NCBI RefSeq assembly: GCF_015679185.1
Contig: NZ_CP064939.1
Coordinates: 186,001-250,000 of the forward strand
Origin: Pedobacter endophyticus
Lineage (GTDB): Bacteria > Bacteroidota > Bacteroidia > Sphingobacteriales > Sphingobacteriaceae
DNA: 64,000 bases
Direction: 5' to 3'
Part shown: positions 41,920 through 51,000 of the stretch, piece by piece
Numbering within the stretch: the first letter of the stretch is position 1
Layout of the letters: each line of letters begins with the position of its first letter
Program-made: the position numbers and the translations under genes
Notes under the pieces: model-generated
Told to the model about the DNA's origin: nothing
Databases searched by the model: none
The model's input: the letters and a program-made list of their open reading frames with translations, nothing else

Positions 41920-43950
41920 TTAAAACTGATACCTTAATTGAATCTTCACTTCTGATTTTTTATTTCCCTGTATTTCATCAAGGTAGTTTCCTACGGTTTT
42001 CACATTCTGGTAAATGAACATGGCGTACCGGGCCCAAACGTTTAGTTTTTTGGTAATGCTATACTTCAGGTTAATGTAGTTTCTAAAGCCTTTTCCGCTG
42101 TAAACGCCGAAAGCAAAGCTGTAGAGTACGTCGTCTTCATAGGCATAAATTCTGCTGTTGTAACTTGGTGTATCGAAATAGGCTATTCGAAGGTTGCCCG
42201 TAATTTTAGAAAACATGGGAGAAAATGCCACGTCTTGATAAATCAGGTAACCAAATTCGCTATTGGCATTGCCTTTTTTGTATTGCGAAACCTCGGCACG
42301 GTTTTGAAAACTCCAGATATCATTTAGCTGCCAGCCAACTTCTACGCGGTAATTTTCCTTTTTTACATCATCAAGAAAGTTTATTGGCACATTTAAATCG
42401 GTGTTTTGTTGTTTGTTCTCGGTTCTGAATCGTGCTAACACCTTAAATGTTTTGGTAGGGGTATAAACGGCCTGACCTAAAACTTCGTAGCCTTTTGATG
42501 GCGCATCAACCCTGTATTTTAACCACGGAAAACGGAAATAATCGCCGTAAAAAGAAAACGACCAACGCTTGTTGGGTATAATATTTAAACCGGCGTACAA
42601 ACCTTTTTCGTTTACCGCCTCGCTGGCCTCTGCTAATGCCTGATTAAAAAAACTATGGTAATTTCTGGCATAATTTCTATAGGTTAGGGCTGCCGAAACC
42701 GTGGGCGATAAGCTAATTAACGCACCATTTACATAGGCGAAGCCACTGTTCAGGCTTTTTCCGGCCTCACCAAAAAAGTAAACGTTTTTGTAGGTGTAGT
42801 TATAGTATGCGCCTAAATTAGTTAGCGAGCTTCCCGTAAAGCTAAACTGATCGTACACGGCTTTCTGCGGTATAAAGCTGTTGCCATACTTACTGTGGTA
42901 GGCAATAGTGCCAATAACAAGATCGTTTTTGGTGTATTGAATGGTTGCGCCCAGCACCTGTTGGCTCAGCGAATTTTTATTTTCAATTTCGGATGGTGTT
43001 CGATGATAACCCGCCTGACTGACCGTAGCCTGTACTAAATTTCCATTTATATCCAACGCCTGGCTGGTATCTAATTTTCTGAAAGAAACGAAAGGCGTGA
43101 TGTCGATATCCTTAAATAAGTTGACAGTGGCCGAAATGCCTCTTAAGAAAGAATATTCGTTGGTAGATGTGTAGGGCCGTAAGCCCAAATCTTTTTTAGC
43201 TACGCTGGTAACCTCCGGCCCTTTGCCAAAGGCAAAGCCCGACCACATAGTTAAACCTTGCCCAAACTGTAAAATGTAATCGCCAATGACCAGTTTTTTT
43301 ACCCGCCCCAGTTTGTAGAGCGCAATGTTGCCCGAGAAAAAATCGAACGGCTTGGCAATGAATTTCTCGCCGGCATCCTTTTCCAGCGTAACAGCAGCCG
43401 ACGCAATTGTTCCAAAATGATAGCGATAACGCGTTTGAAACTTTTCTGGCGTGCCCAGATACCGATTCCCGGGCAGGTCGGTAAAACCTTTTTGCGTCTG
43501 CAATATCCGGCCGTAACGCATTAATAAGTCGTTTTCGCCAAAGTTGATCATATTCTTAAGCGTGAGTTTTGAATATTCGGTAGCGGCATTAAGCGTAACA
43601 AATGGCGACAAACTTTGAACCGTTCGAACATCAAAACCATCAATACTTTGTAATTCCAGCACATCAACAAATTGCCCGTTTTCCTTGGTATAGGCAAAAA
43701 AGTTGCTGATTTGTAACGGAGACAGGAAAACCAACAGCTTTAATTCGTCTGCCGATGTGTTGTTTAAATTAATCGGGTGTTTTTTAAACCGCATTAAAAC
43801 ATCAACCAATTCAGTCATGTCGTAATCGTCAGGAAGATTTTCGGCAACGCTTTCTAAAATATCTCTTAAATCATTTTCTGGTTCATTGGTTTGTGCGTCC
43901 GAAAGTAAACCCACCATCATCAATAAAATTGTTAATAGCCTAAAACGCAT
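41920..43950 (-). CDS. Helix-hairpin-helix outer-membrane barrel protein
   Basis: This 676-residue exported protein starts at the ATG at 43950 (signal peptide FRLLTILLMMVGLLSDAQ); an earlier ATG at 43992 would put 14 residues before it. About residues 60-130 hold a ComEA-like helix-hairpin-helix: INLNNTSADELKLLVFLSPL, QISNFFAYTKENGQFVDVLE, LQSIDGFDVRTVQSL. The rest (about 150-676) is beta-barrel-like, rich in aromatic and Gly residues, ending in a strand VKIQLRYQF with a C-terminal Phe. So a DNA-binding-type motif is joined to a predicted outer-membrane barrel. The start overlaps the PorV-like gene by 11 bases and comEC follows 24 bases after its stop. Confidence 0.85.
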   Translation of the reverse strand: MRFRLLTILLMMVGLLSDAQTNEPENDLRDILESVAENLPDDYDMTELVDVLMRFKKHPINLNNTSADELKLLVFLSPLQISNFFAYTKENGQFVDVLELQSIDGFDVRTVQSLSPFVTLNAATEYSKLTLKNMINFGENDLLMRYGRILQTQKGFTDLPGNRYLGTPEKFQTRYRYHFGTIASAAVTLEKDAGEKFIAKPFDFFSGNIALYKLGRVKKLVIGDYILQFGQGLTMWSGFAFGKGPEVTSVAKKDLGLRPYTSTNEYSFLRGISATVNLFKDIDITPFVSFRKLDTSQALDINGNLVQATVSQAGYHRTPSEIENKNSLSQQVLGATIQYTKNDLVIGTIAYHSKYGNSFIPQKAVYDQFSFTGSSLTNLGAYYNYTYKNVYFFGEAGKSLNSGFAYVNGALISLSPTVSAALTYRNYARNYHSFFNQALAEASEAVNEKGLYAGLNIIPNKRWSFSFYGDYFRFPWLKYRVDAPSKGYEVLGQAVYTPTKTFKVLARFRTENKQQNTDLNVPINFLDDVKKENYRVEVGWQLNDIWSFQNRAEVSQYKKGNANSEFGYLIYQDVAFSPMFSKITGNLRIAYFDTPSYNSRIYAYEDDVLYSFAFGVYSGKGFRNYINLKYSITKKLNVWARYAMFIYQNVKTVGNYLDEIQGNKKSEVKIQLRYQF

Positions 43951-44740
43951 ATCCGAGACCGATTTGAGGTGCATAGCCGAGATTGGCATCATAAGTTGTT
44001 GCCATATCTAAAAGAAGTTTTCTAAAGTTCAGCCCAAAGCCTGCATACTGCTTAAATGGTTGGCTGCTTAAACCGCCGCGTAAACTCAGCAAATCGATAA
44101 TTTTATAATCGATTCCCACGCTCACATCTATGGCCCGGTGAAGTATTTTCGTGATGGTTGTTGCAATTAAAACTTTATCTGAAGCTAAATAACTGACGCC
44201 CGCTCCAAATGAACTTGCAATTTCGGAAGCAATGATTTCGCTGTTGAACTTTTGCCTCGATGGATTGCTGACAAAAGCACCGAACGTAAACTGGTTATTG
44301 AATTGATAAAGCGCTCCGACATCTATCGAAAAGCCCGTTGACGATCCGTAGTTCGCGATTTTTAACTGATGGTAATTGCCGTTTAAAGCGATAGACAGTT
44401 TATTGCCAAACTTTTTCGCGTAGGCCAAACCTACTTTGCTTTCGTTGTATTCAGAAAAGCCGTAGCGCTGAAAACTGGCGCCCATAAAATTGTTTTTAAA
44501 TGGGAAAACTGCAACCAGGGCCTGGGTGCTAATTTCATTGCTGAAAAGATGTTTGATGTAGTTTATGGCAGCGGCAGGCCGATCAATTGAGGTAATTGCC
44601 GATGGATTGACCTGTAACGACCAAATATCAGTAACGGCAGCGCCATTGTTGCCCATAGCCGTTAAGCGAGGCCCTAAATTGTTTTGGGCAGGCAAATAAA
44701 TCGGGGCAAAAAAAAGTAACAATACAATCCAAATTTTCAT
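43940..44740 (-). CDS. PorV/PorQ-like outer-membrane beta-barrel protein
   Basis: This 266-residue protein has a signal peptide (IWIVLLLFFAPIYLPAQ) and a barrel of the PorV/PorQ/UPF0164 type: NLGPRLTAMGNNGAAVTDIW, SLQVNPSAITSIDRPA, followed by alternating amphipathic strands and a C-terminal strand ending in Phe (IGLGYAF). Such proteins can act in the type IX secretion outer-membrane complex or as fatty-acid-type channels; no other T9SS gene is near, so neither is assigned. It is the first gene of the minus-strand run with the HHH barrel and ComEC. Confidence 0.85.
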   Translation of the reverse strand: MKIWIVLLLFFAPIYLPAQNNLGPRLTAMGNNGAAVTDIWSLQVNPSAITSIDRPAAAINYIKHLFSNEISTQALVAVFPFKNNFMGASFQRYGFSEYNESKVGLAYAKKFGNKLSIALNGNYHQLKIANYGSSTGFSIDVGALYQFNNQFTFGAFVSNPSRQKFNSEIIASEIASSFGAGVSYLASDKVLIATTITKILHRAIDVSVGIDYKIIDLLSLRGGLSSQPFKQYAGFGLNFRKLLLDMATTYDANLGYAPQIGLGYAF

Positions 44741-44860
44741 AAAAGAGCGTTAAGCCGTTAAAAAAATAGGAGTGATTGTTCTTTAATTGATCTAATATAT
44801 GAAAATTAAATCCAAATTAAAAAGGTTGTGTTTAAGATATTAATTGGTTAAATTTGAAAT

Positions 44861-45076
44861 ATGGATGAATTAAATGTTGATTTCAATACGCTTGTTGATA
44901 CGATGTACAGTTTGCCTTTGGAAGATAGGTTAGAGCTGAAAGAACTTCTTGAACACAATATTGCTGATTCGCGAAGAGATGAAATTACAAAGAACATCAA
45001 GGCTTCGAAAAAGGCGCTTAAAAATGGTTCGCTCAAATTTTCTTCGGATATTACTGAGTTAAAAAGAATGGTATAA
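44861..45076 (+). CDS. Candidate antitoxin of a RelE-type pair
   Basis: This 71-residue, highly charged helical protein starts MDELNVDFNTLVDTMYSLPL and carries EDRLELKELLEHNIADSRRDEITKNIKASK. It lacks a recognisable HTH or ribbon-helix-helix but has the look of the short antitoxins of the YoeB/RelE class: a dimerising helical N-terminus and a basic C-terminal tail (SDITELKRM) that would wrap the toxin. The stop overlaps the toxin's ATG by one base (TAATG), the usual translational coupling of such pairs. DNA binding and autorepression are inference. Confidence 0.8.
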   Translation: MDELNVDFNTLVDTMYSLPLEDRLELKELLEHNIADSRRDEITKNIKASKKALKNGSLKFSSDITELKRMV

Positions 45077-45345
45077 TGGAAGTTGCGTTCAGCGAACCTT
45101 TTAAAAAAGCATTTAAAAAGCGTGTCCTTAACAAACCTGTCGAAACCGCGTTCTGGATTAAATTAAATTATTTTACTGAAGACCCGTTTAATCCGAAATT
45201 AAAAACACATAAACTTTCAGGAAAACTCAAAGGCTCATGGAGCTTTTCTATTGAATACGATTTACGAGTAGTGTTTTATTTTACAAGTGATAAGCCCGTT
45301 AAAGCTGTGCTGGTTGATATTGGTAATCATGATGAAGTGTATTAA
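45076..45345 (+). CDS. RelE/YafQ-type ribonuclease toxin
   Basis: This 89-residue basic protein has the RelE fold: an N-terminal VAFSEPFKKAFKKR, LNYFTEDPFNPKLKTHKLSG, KLKGSWSFSIEYDLRVVFYF and VLVDIGNHDEVY, where the conserved H-x-L-x-G and the later (D)x(R) and C-terminal His/Tyr lie as in YafQ/YoeB family members. Such toxins cleave ribosome-bound mRNA. It is coupled to the upstream antitoxin. Whether it is active cannot be judged from sequence. Confidence 0.88.
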   Translation: MEVAFSEPFKKAFKKRVLNKPVETAFWIKLNYFTEDPFNPKLKTHKLSGKLKGSWSFSIEYDLRVVFYFTSDKPVKAVLVDIGNHDEVY

Positions 45346-45418
45346 CAACAGAACGCCTGGAGAGGCAATTAATCGAGCAGCTTCTTATATTTACAACTGT
45401 CTCAAATAAAAAAAACAA

Positions 45419-45754
45419 CTACAGTTCCTGCGCCAAATTCACTAAAAATCCCTTTAATTTTTCCAATGAATCGATAATTTTCTGGTTCTCTTTTACGTCC
45501 GATTTATTATTTTTTAAGTACTCTTTAGCGCCTTTTAAAGTAAAGCCTTTCTCGTCGACCAAATTGAAAATAATCTTCAGATTTTCAATGTCCTCCGGAG
45601 TAAATAATCGGTTGCCCTTTTTGTTTTTCTTAGGCTGAAGAATATCGAATTCCTTTTCGTAAAAACGGATCTGCGATGCGTTTACGTTAAACATTTCAGT
45701 CACCTCGCCCATGGTATAATACATTTTATTAATGTCTCTTTCTTTATACGGCAT
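45419..45754 (-). CDS. MerR family transcriptional regulator
   Basis: This 111-residue protein has the winged HTH of MerR in MYYTMGEVTEMFNVNASQIR, FYEKEFDILQPKKNKKGNRL, FTPEDIENLKIIFNLV, followed by a short coiled coil (about 85-111). It lacks a ligand-binding C-terminal domain and metal Cys, so it is a minimal MerR. It is divergent from alaS with 115 bases between. A role in alaS control is possible but not supported by any site I could read. Confidence 0.9.
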   Translation of the reverse strand: MPYKERDINKMYYTMGEVTEMFNVNASQIRFYEKEFDILQPKKNKKGNRLFTPEDIENLKIIFNLVDEKGFTLKGAKEYLKNNKSDVKENQKIIDSLEKLKGFLVNLAQEL

Positions 45755-45842
45755 AATTTGTGCTTGATTATGAGTGTTTTATATCGGTTAATTAAAGTAT
45801 TCAAATGTAACTCGATTTTTCCTTAATAACGTAATAAAATTT

Positions 45843-45850
45843 TAATTTTG
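45843..45850 (+). promoter_or_regulatory. Candidate -7 box of alaS
   Basis: TAATTTTG is a perfect TAnnTTTG match 19 bases before the alaS ATG, giving a short leader of about 14 bases. No good TTG was found at the -33 position. Confidence 0.5.
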
Positions 45851-45869
45851 TTCCTCCAATATTTGAATA

Positions 45870-48485
45870 ATGACAGCTAAAGAGATCAGACAAGCGTTCC
45901 TAAGTTTTTTCGAACAGAAACAACATCATATTGTTCCATCGGCACCAATTGTGGTTAAAAACGACCCAACCTTAATGTTTACCAACGCGGGGATGAACCA
46001 GTTTAAAGACTTGTTTTTGGGTGAGGCGGCCATTAAATATTCGAGAGTGGCCGATACACAGCGTTGCCTGCGCGTATCGGGAAAGCACAACGATTTGGAA
46101 GAGGTAGGTATCGATACCTATCACCACACCATGTTCGAAATGTTGGGCAACTGGAGCTTTGGCGATTATTTTAAGAAAGATGCAATTGCCTGGAGCTGGG
46201 AATTACTTACAGAAGTTTACAAAATTCCGAAAGATAAATTATACGTTACCTATTTCGAGGGCGATGAAAAGGAAGGCCTGGCTAAAGATCAGGAAGCTTA
46301 CGATCTGTGGAAGCAATATGTTGATGAAAGCCACATTTTACCCGGAAATAAAAAAGATAACTTTTGGGAAATGGGCGATACCGGCCCATGTGGCCCATGT
46401 TCGGAAATTCACGTAGATTGCCGTACCGATGAAGAAAAGGCATTAGTTGATGGTGCTACGCTGGTAAATGCCGACCATCCGCAGGTTATCGAAATTTGGA
46501 ACAACGTATTTATGCAGTTCAACCGTTTAAAAGATGGCTCGCTGCAAAGTTTACCAGCAAAACACGTTGATACGGGCATGGGTTTTGAGCGCCTGGTACG
46601 GGTATTACAAGAAGAAACCTCAAATTACGACACCGATATTTTTCAGCCAATGATTCAGTTTGTTGCCGAAAAATCGGGGATTGGGTACGGCGCTGACGAG
46701 AAAACGGATATCGCCATGCGTGTTATGGCCGATCACATCCGTGCCATTGCTTTCGTAATTGCCGATGGGCAGTTGCCATCAAATAATAAGGCAGGATATG
46801 TTATCCGAAGGATTCTACGCCGGGCCGTACGTTATGCGTATACTTTCTTAAACTTCAAAGAACCGTTTTTAAATCAGTTGGTTCCGCTATTAGCCGAGCA
46901 GTTTAAGGGCGTTTTCGATGAATTGATCTCGCAGCGAGACTTTGTACAGAAAGTGGTTTTAGAAGAGGAGGTTTCCTTTTTGAGAACTTTATCTACAGGC
47001 ATTCAGCGATTTGAAAAATACCAGGCCCAAAACGGCGTCGTAGAAGGCAGTTTCGCTTTCGAGTTATCAGATACTTTCGGTTTTCCGATCGATTTAACTG
47101 AATTAATGGCACGTGAAAAAGGGTGGAGCGTTGATTTAGCTGGATATGAACAAGCGCTTAAGAAACAGAAAGATGACTCGCGTGCAGCCACTGCAATTGA
47201 TACTGGTGACTGGGTGATTGTAAATGCCGATGATCAAAGCGAATTTGTAGGTTACGATGAGCTAGAGATTGAAACTGAGATACTTAAATACCGCAAGGTA
47301 AAAGCGAAAGGAAAAGAGCAATACCAGATTGTTCTGCGCCAAACGCCTTTTTACGCCGAAAGTGGCGGGCAGGTTGGCGATACGGGCCGTTTAGAAGACC
47401 ACAGTCGCCAGTTTTGGGTGGACATTACCGATACCAAAAAAGAAAACGGCTTAACAGTTCACTTCGCAGACCTACTTCCGGATAGTTTAGAAGGAAAATT
47501 TTGGGCAGTTGTAGATGAAGACCAACGCGTTTTAACAGCGGATAATCATTCAGCTACCCACTTATTACATGCCGCTTTGAAACAGGTTTTAGGTCAGCAT
47601 GTTAATCAAAAGGGTTCGTTGGTGAATGCTGATTATTTGCGTTTCGATTTTTCGCACTTCGCAAAGGTAACCGATGAGGAACTTGCTCAAATTGAGGTTA
47701 TTGTAAATCAAAAGATCCGACAAAATATCAAGTTAAAGGAGCAGAGGAATGTTCCTTATCAAGATGCTATTGAAAGCGGTGTTACCGCATTATTTGGAGA
47801 AAAATATGGCGATTTTGTGCGCATGATCACTTTTGACGATCATTTTTCGAAAGAATTATGCGGAGGTACGCATGTTAAAGCCACCGGACAAATCGGTTCT
47901 TTTAAAATCGTTTCTGAAAGTGCTGTTGCTGCCGGGGTTCGCAGAATTGAAGCCATCACAGCAGAAAAGGCCGAGCAATATTTCTTAGATCAACGTAAGG
48001 AACTAGGTCATTTGAAAGCGCTATTGAACGGTTCTAAGGATCTGTCGGCTTCTGTTCAGGCACTATTGGATGAAAATGCAAAACTTAAAAAAGAAATTGA
48101 AAAATCCATTTTAGAGCGTGTAGATGCTTTGAAACATGAAATCGTTCACCACGTAAGGGGAATTAATGGCGTGAATTTAATTGCCAGGCACATCGATTTG
48201 CAAAGTGCTGATGCCGTTAAAAATCTTGCTTTCTCGCTAAAAGATATAATCGATAATCTTTTTCTGGTTTTCACCACAGAAATTGATGGTAAGCCCGGTA
48301 TTACGGTAATGTTATCTAATGATCTGGTTAAAAAAGGTATGAATGCGTCAAATATCGTTCGCGAGCTAGGAAAGGAAATTCAGGGCGGTGGCGGCGGACA
48401 ACCTTTCTACGCCACTGCGGGCGGTAAAAATCCTGTCGGTTTGAAAGCCGTATTAGAGAAAGCTGAGGGTTTTATACCATCTTAA
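45870..48485 (+). CDS. alaS: Alanyl-tRNA synthetase
   Basis: AlaRS charges tRNA-Ala and edits mischarged Ser and Gly. The 871 residues are the family's length: catalytic domain (about 1-270, [34 protein letters not shown]), tRNA-recognition region, editing domain with zinc motif [19 protein letters not shown] and [13 protein letters not shown], and the C-terminal DHHA1 domain (about 720-870, [17 protein letters not shown]). All key residues are present. It stands alone, followed by a 519-base gap with repeats. Confidence 0.98.
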   Translation: MTAKEIRQAFLSFFEQKQHHIVPSAPIVVKNDPTLMFTNAGMNQFKDLFLGEAAIKYSRVADTQRCLRVSGKHNDLEEVGIDTYHHTMFEMLGNWSFGDYFKKDAIAWSWELLTEVYKIPKDKLYVTYFEGDEKEGLAKDQEAYDLWKQYVDESHILPGNKKDNFWEMGDTGPCGPCSEIHVDCRTDEEKALVDGATLVNADHPQVIEIWNNVFMQFNRLKDGSLQSLPAKHVDTGMGFERLVRVLQEETSNYDTDIFQPMIQFVAEKSGIGYGADEKTDIAMRVMADHIRAIAFVIADGQLPSNNKAGYVIRRILRRAVRYAYTFLNFKEPFLNQLVPLLAEQFKGVFDELISQRDFVQKVVLEEEVSFLRTLSTGIQRFEKYQAQNGVVEGSFAFELSDTFGFPIDLTELMAREKGWSVDLAGYEQALKKQKDDSRAATAIDTGDWVIVNADDQSEFVGYDELEIETEILKYRKVKAKGKEQYQIVLRQTPFYAESGGQVGDTGRLEDHSRQFWVDITDTKKENGLTVHFADLLPDSLEGKFWAVVDEDQRVLTADNHSATHLLHAALKQVLGQHVNQKGSLVNADYLRFDFSHFAKVTDEELAQIEVIVNQKIRQNIKLKEQRNVPYQDAIESGVTALFGEKYGDFVRMITFDDHFSKELCGGTHVKATGQIGSFKIVSESAVAAGVRRIEAITAEKAEQYFLDQRKELGHLKALLNGSKDLSASVQALLDENAKLKKEIEKSILERVDALKHEIVHHVRGINGVNLIARHIDLQSADAVKNLAFSLKDIIDNLFLVFTTEIDGKPGITVMLSNDLVKKGMNASNIVRELGKEIQGGGGGQPFYATAGGKNPVGLKAVLEKAEGFIPS

Positions 48486-48630
48486 GCATTATTTCATCAT
48501 CCGATTGTGATCGGATTTGGCGGTAGCGGAGAAGTGTTGCAATTTTTAATAGATCTTAGTTTGAAGTGACGCCAATGTCCGTCATGCGACTGTATTAAAG
48601 AGCAAAACGACACCCTAACCTAAGAATTTT

Positions 48631-48757
48631 ATTTGGCGCCTTAAACCTCTCCCTTTTAATGGCGGTGGTTTTTGCGCTGTCTGTACATCCCTCTCCTCGA
48701 GGAGAGGGAAAGCAAAGGCATTGCTTTCAACCCAAACGTTGATAGGGAGAGGTTATG
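48631..48757. repeat. Long dispersed repeat family F, copy 2 (inverse of 18541-18686)
   Basis: It begins CCTTAAACCTCTCCCTTTTA and ends GATAGGGAGAGGTTATGCG, with CATCCCTCTCCTCGAGGAGA and GGGAAAGCAAAGGCATTGC in the middle. The rest of the 48486-49004 gap carries short hairpins: ATGCCAAAGGCAT, AGCACTGAAAG with AGTGCT, and a CCCGCCTGCGTCGGGCAGG element near 48836. No gene is seen there. Confidence 0.88.
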
Positions 48758-49004
48758 CGAAATTTAATTTGGAAGGGAAATCTATGCCAAAGGCATCCCC
48801 GTGGGAAAAGTCCACTTTTGAAAGAGCCTCATTCCCGCCTGCGTCGGGCAGGTCTATCCGATTAGCACTGAAAGAAAATAGTGCTTTCAGCCACCCAAGC
48901 ACAAATATTGTCACTTCAAAAGAAGTTGTTATCACATTAATTTTTTTATTCCCAAAAATTGTGGAATTGAAACTAATTGATTAGTTTAGGCTAAAACATT
49001 CTAA

Positions 49005-49559
49005 ATGAAAAAGACAATCTTAACCACAATTTTAATTAGTACCATTATTCTGGCTAAAGCTCAAACGGGCGAGACCGGAAAGGTAACCAATCCCATTAAC
49101 GAAAAGGGTAAAAATGAGTTGAAAATCAATTTACTTACTTCAGTTTTAGCACTTCCGGAAATCAGTTACGAACGCATTTTAGAAGATAACATGAGCGTTG
49201 GGATTTCATTGGCAGCTGGTATTGGCAATGAAGATGATTTTTCTGAATATCGATTTTTAGCCATTCCCCATTATAGGCTGTATTTCGGTAAGAAGAGAGC
49301 CGCTGGCTTCTTTATTGAAGGAAATGCCGCAGTAGGGTCAGTTAGAGAAGATCATTGGGCTTACTATCAAAATGGCTTCAATGTAGCATACAGTTCAAAC
49401 GTTGTAAACTTCGGATTAGGTGCCGCCGTTGGTGCAAAGTTTTTAACCCGAAACGGATTTTTAGGGGAAGTTTTCGGCGGAGTTGGTCGCTTTTTAAGCG
49501 GCAACAGAACTGTAGAAGCTTACCCAAGGGTTGGAATCACACTTGGCAAAAGATTTTAA
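49005..49559 (+). CDS. Secreted beta-barrel protein (DUF3575-like)
   Basis: This 184-residue exported protein has a signal peptide (TILTTILISTIILAKAQ) and an eight-strand-barrel-like body: NLLTSVLALPEISYERIL, VGISLAAGIGNEDDFSEYRF, GFFIEGNAAVGSVRED, VNFGLGAAVGAKFLTRNGFL, and the C-terminal strand PRVGITLGKRF. The pattern resembles DUF3575-type outer-membrane proteins. Function unknown. It is convergent with the 49595-50098 gene, separated by a shared palindromic terminator. Confidence 0.8.
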   Translation: MKKTILTTILISTIILAKAQTGETGKVTNPINEKGKNELKINLLTSVLALPEISYERILEDNMSVGISLAAGIGNEDDFSEYRFLAIPHYRLYFGKKRAAGFFIEGNAAVGSVREDHWAYYQNGFNVAYSSNVVNFGLGAAVGAKFLTRNGFLGEVFGGVGRFLSGNRTVEAYPRVGITLGKRF

Positions 49560-49561
49560 AA

Positions 49562-49590
49562 AAAAAGAGTCCCGAATTCGGGACTCTTTT
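49562..49590. terminator. Bidirectional terminator
   Basis: The perfect palindrome AGAGTCCCGAATTCGGGACT is flanked by A on one side and T on the other, so it can stop transcripts from both convergent genes. Confidence 0.92.
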
Positions 49591-49594
49591 TTTG

Positions 49595-50098
49595 TTAATG
49601 TCTGCCATGCTTTTCTCTGTGCGATCGAGAGAACAAGCTCGAGTTAACGCGTTTATCGTGGTGCCTGTAATCTACACGCTGTGGTCTGTAGTTCCCTCTT
49701 GGAGCGCTGTACCGCACTCTGTTGCCTCCTCCATAAGATGAACGAACCACATTGCTATGTCCTGAATATTTTACTCTGTGCGTATTGTAGCTTCGGTAAG
49801 GGCTGTTACCATAAACAACAACCTTTCTTCCGTGGTGCAAATCGTAACCTCTGTATCGGGTAGGCAAATATCTCGACCTAATCCAACGGTTGCCGCTTAA
49901 ATAAACAAACTGCCTTTGCGGAACATAATAGTAGGAGTGTACCTCGGGTAAATAGTAATAATTAACACTTTCATAACCTGCAGGAACCCACGCGGGCTGT
50001 GTACCAATGTTGATGTTAAGACTTACTTGAGCGTTAGATTGATTAGATGTTAAAGCCACGATACCTACAATCGCGGAAATGATTAATAACTTTTTCAT
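49595..50098 (-). CDS. Secreted Tyr/Arg-rich protein, paralogue 1
   Basis: This 167-residue exported protein has a signal peptide (LLIISAIVGIVALTSNQSNAQ), a conserved N-terminal unit SLNINIGTQPAWVPAGYESV, NYYYLPEVHSYYYVPQRQFV and YLSGNRWIRSRYLPTRYRGYD, then a basic, Arg/His/Tyr/Ser-rich tail. The same unit starts the next gene upstream (50234-50836), so they are tandem paralogues. The tail is of low complexity and probably disordered. No function assigned; cell-surface or envelope stress proteins are possibilities. Confidence 0.8.
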   Translation of the reverse strand: MKKLLIISAIVGIVALTSNQSNAQVSLNINIGTQPAWVPAGYESVNYYYLPEVHSYYYVPQRQFVYLSGNRWIRSRYLPTRYRGYDLHHGRKVVVYGNSPYRSYNTHRVKYSGHSNVVRSSYGGGNRVRYSAPRGNYRPQRVDYRHHDKRVNSSLFSRSHREKHGRH

Positions 50099-50170
50099 AA
50101 TCGGTTCTATTTTGTGTGTGGTAATTCAAATTCAAACGCTGTGCCAAAACTTCTATTGTAACAGAGATAT

Positions 50171-50202
50171 AAAAAAAGGGAGTTCTCTTTCGAAAACTCC
50201 CT
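50171..50202 (-). terminator. Intrinsic terminator of paralogue 2
   Basis: On the minus strand AAGGGAGTTTTCGAAAGAGA pairs through AAGGGAGTT / AACTCCCTT and is followed by a T run. It separates the two paralogous genes. Confidence 0.85.
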
Positions 50203-50233
50203 TAAAACAACTCTTTACCACAACTCACCATTA

Positions 50234-50836
50234 TTATCGACGGCCGTTGCCTTTTTGTCCGCCATTTCTTTCCGGGCGATTATTATTGCTATTTTTCTCA
50301 TTTCCACGGCCATTACCTTGAGCGACTCTTGAGTTTTGATTAACCCTAACAACACTGCCTTGTGTGCGGCTCGGACGGTTGTTGTTATTAATAACCACTG
50401 TTTTGTTTTTGTTATAATTCGGGTGTCCTTTTACAACATAGTATTTACTGTCGCGACTGTCTCTGATAATGGTTTGACGGCCGCCATAATTTTTAAATTT
50501 GCTGTACCTGGCCACATATACACTATTTCTTAAATATGGCTTTGGCTCATTAATAACTACTTTGTAAGCGTTGTATACATCAAAGTTTCGATATTTAGCA
50601 GGTAAAGTACTAGTCGAAACCCAGTTTCTGCCGTTCAAGTAAATGTACTGTCCGGTTGGAACATAGTAGTAGGCCTCAATATCCGGAAAATAGTAGTAAT
50701 CTACATGGTTATAGCCTGTCGGACCCCAAACCGGTTGAGCGCCGATATTTATACTTAAGTTGACTTGTGCTTTTGCATGGTTAATGCTGAATAATGAAAC
50801 CATCAGAACTGCAGCAAATAATGTTAACTTTTTCAT
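50234..50836 (-). CDS. Secreted Tyr/Asn-rich protein, paralogue 2
   Basis: This 200-residue exported protein repeats the N-terminal unit of its neighbour: signal peptide (TLFAAVLMVSLFSINHAKAQ), NLSINIGAQPVWGPTGYNHV, DYYYFPDIEAYYYVPTGQYI and YLNGRNWVSTSTLPAKYRNF. The tail (about 125-200) is Asn/Arg/Gly-rich and likely disordered and basic. The two genes are spaced by 135 bases with a terminator between, so each has its own transcript. Confidence 0.8.
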   Translation of the reverse strand: MKKLTLFAAVLMVSLFSINHAKAQVNLSINIGAQPVWGPTGYNHVDYYYFPDIEAYYYVPTGQYIYLNGRNWVSTSTLPAKYRNFDVYNAYKVVINEPKPYLRNSVYVARYSKFKNYGGRQTIIRDSRDSKYYVVKGHPNYNKNKTVVINNNNRPSRTQGSVVRVNQNSRVAQGNGRGNEKNSNNNRPERNGGQKGNGRR

Positions 50837-50950
50837 AACCTTAATTATTAAATGTTCATTTGTGTGTTAATTATCGAAATAGACAACAGTAGCCAATGGT
50901 AGTTTAATTGAAGGCGTTCGTTTTAACATTCTTTAACTAAAGTTTTATTT

Positions 50951-50988
50951 ACTCAGTATATTGAGTAATTTTACTCAATACACTGAGT
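50951..50988. promoter_or_regulatory. Twin ACTCA-N6-TGAGT palindromes before the DUF4143 ATPase
   Basis: ACTCAGTATATTGAGT (50951-50966) and ACTCAATACACTGAGT (50973-50988) are two copies of ACTCA-N6-TGAGT with 22 bases between starts. The second abuts a TAATTTG box at 50988-50994, only six bases before the ATG. This places a likely operator on top of the promoter; a short or absent leader is implied. Confidence 0.8.
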
Positions 50989-51000
50989 AATTTGTAGAAT

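Noticed and set aside
43951..43992. Longer start of the HHH barrel gene at 43992
   Set aside because: It would put a polar stretch in front of a perfect signal peptide that starts at 43950.
48721..48984. 87-codon open frame after alaS
   Set aside because: It runs through repeat family F and several short hairpins and has no recognisable domain.
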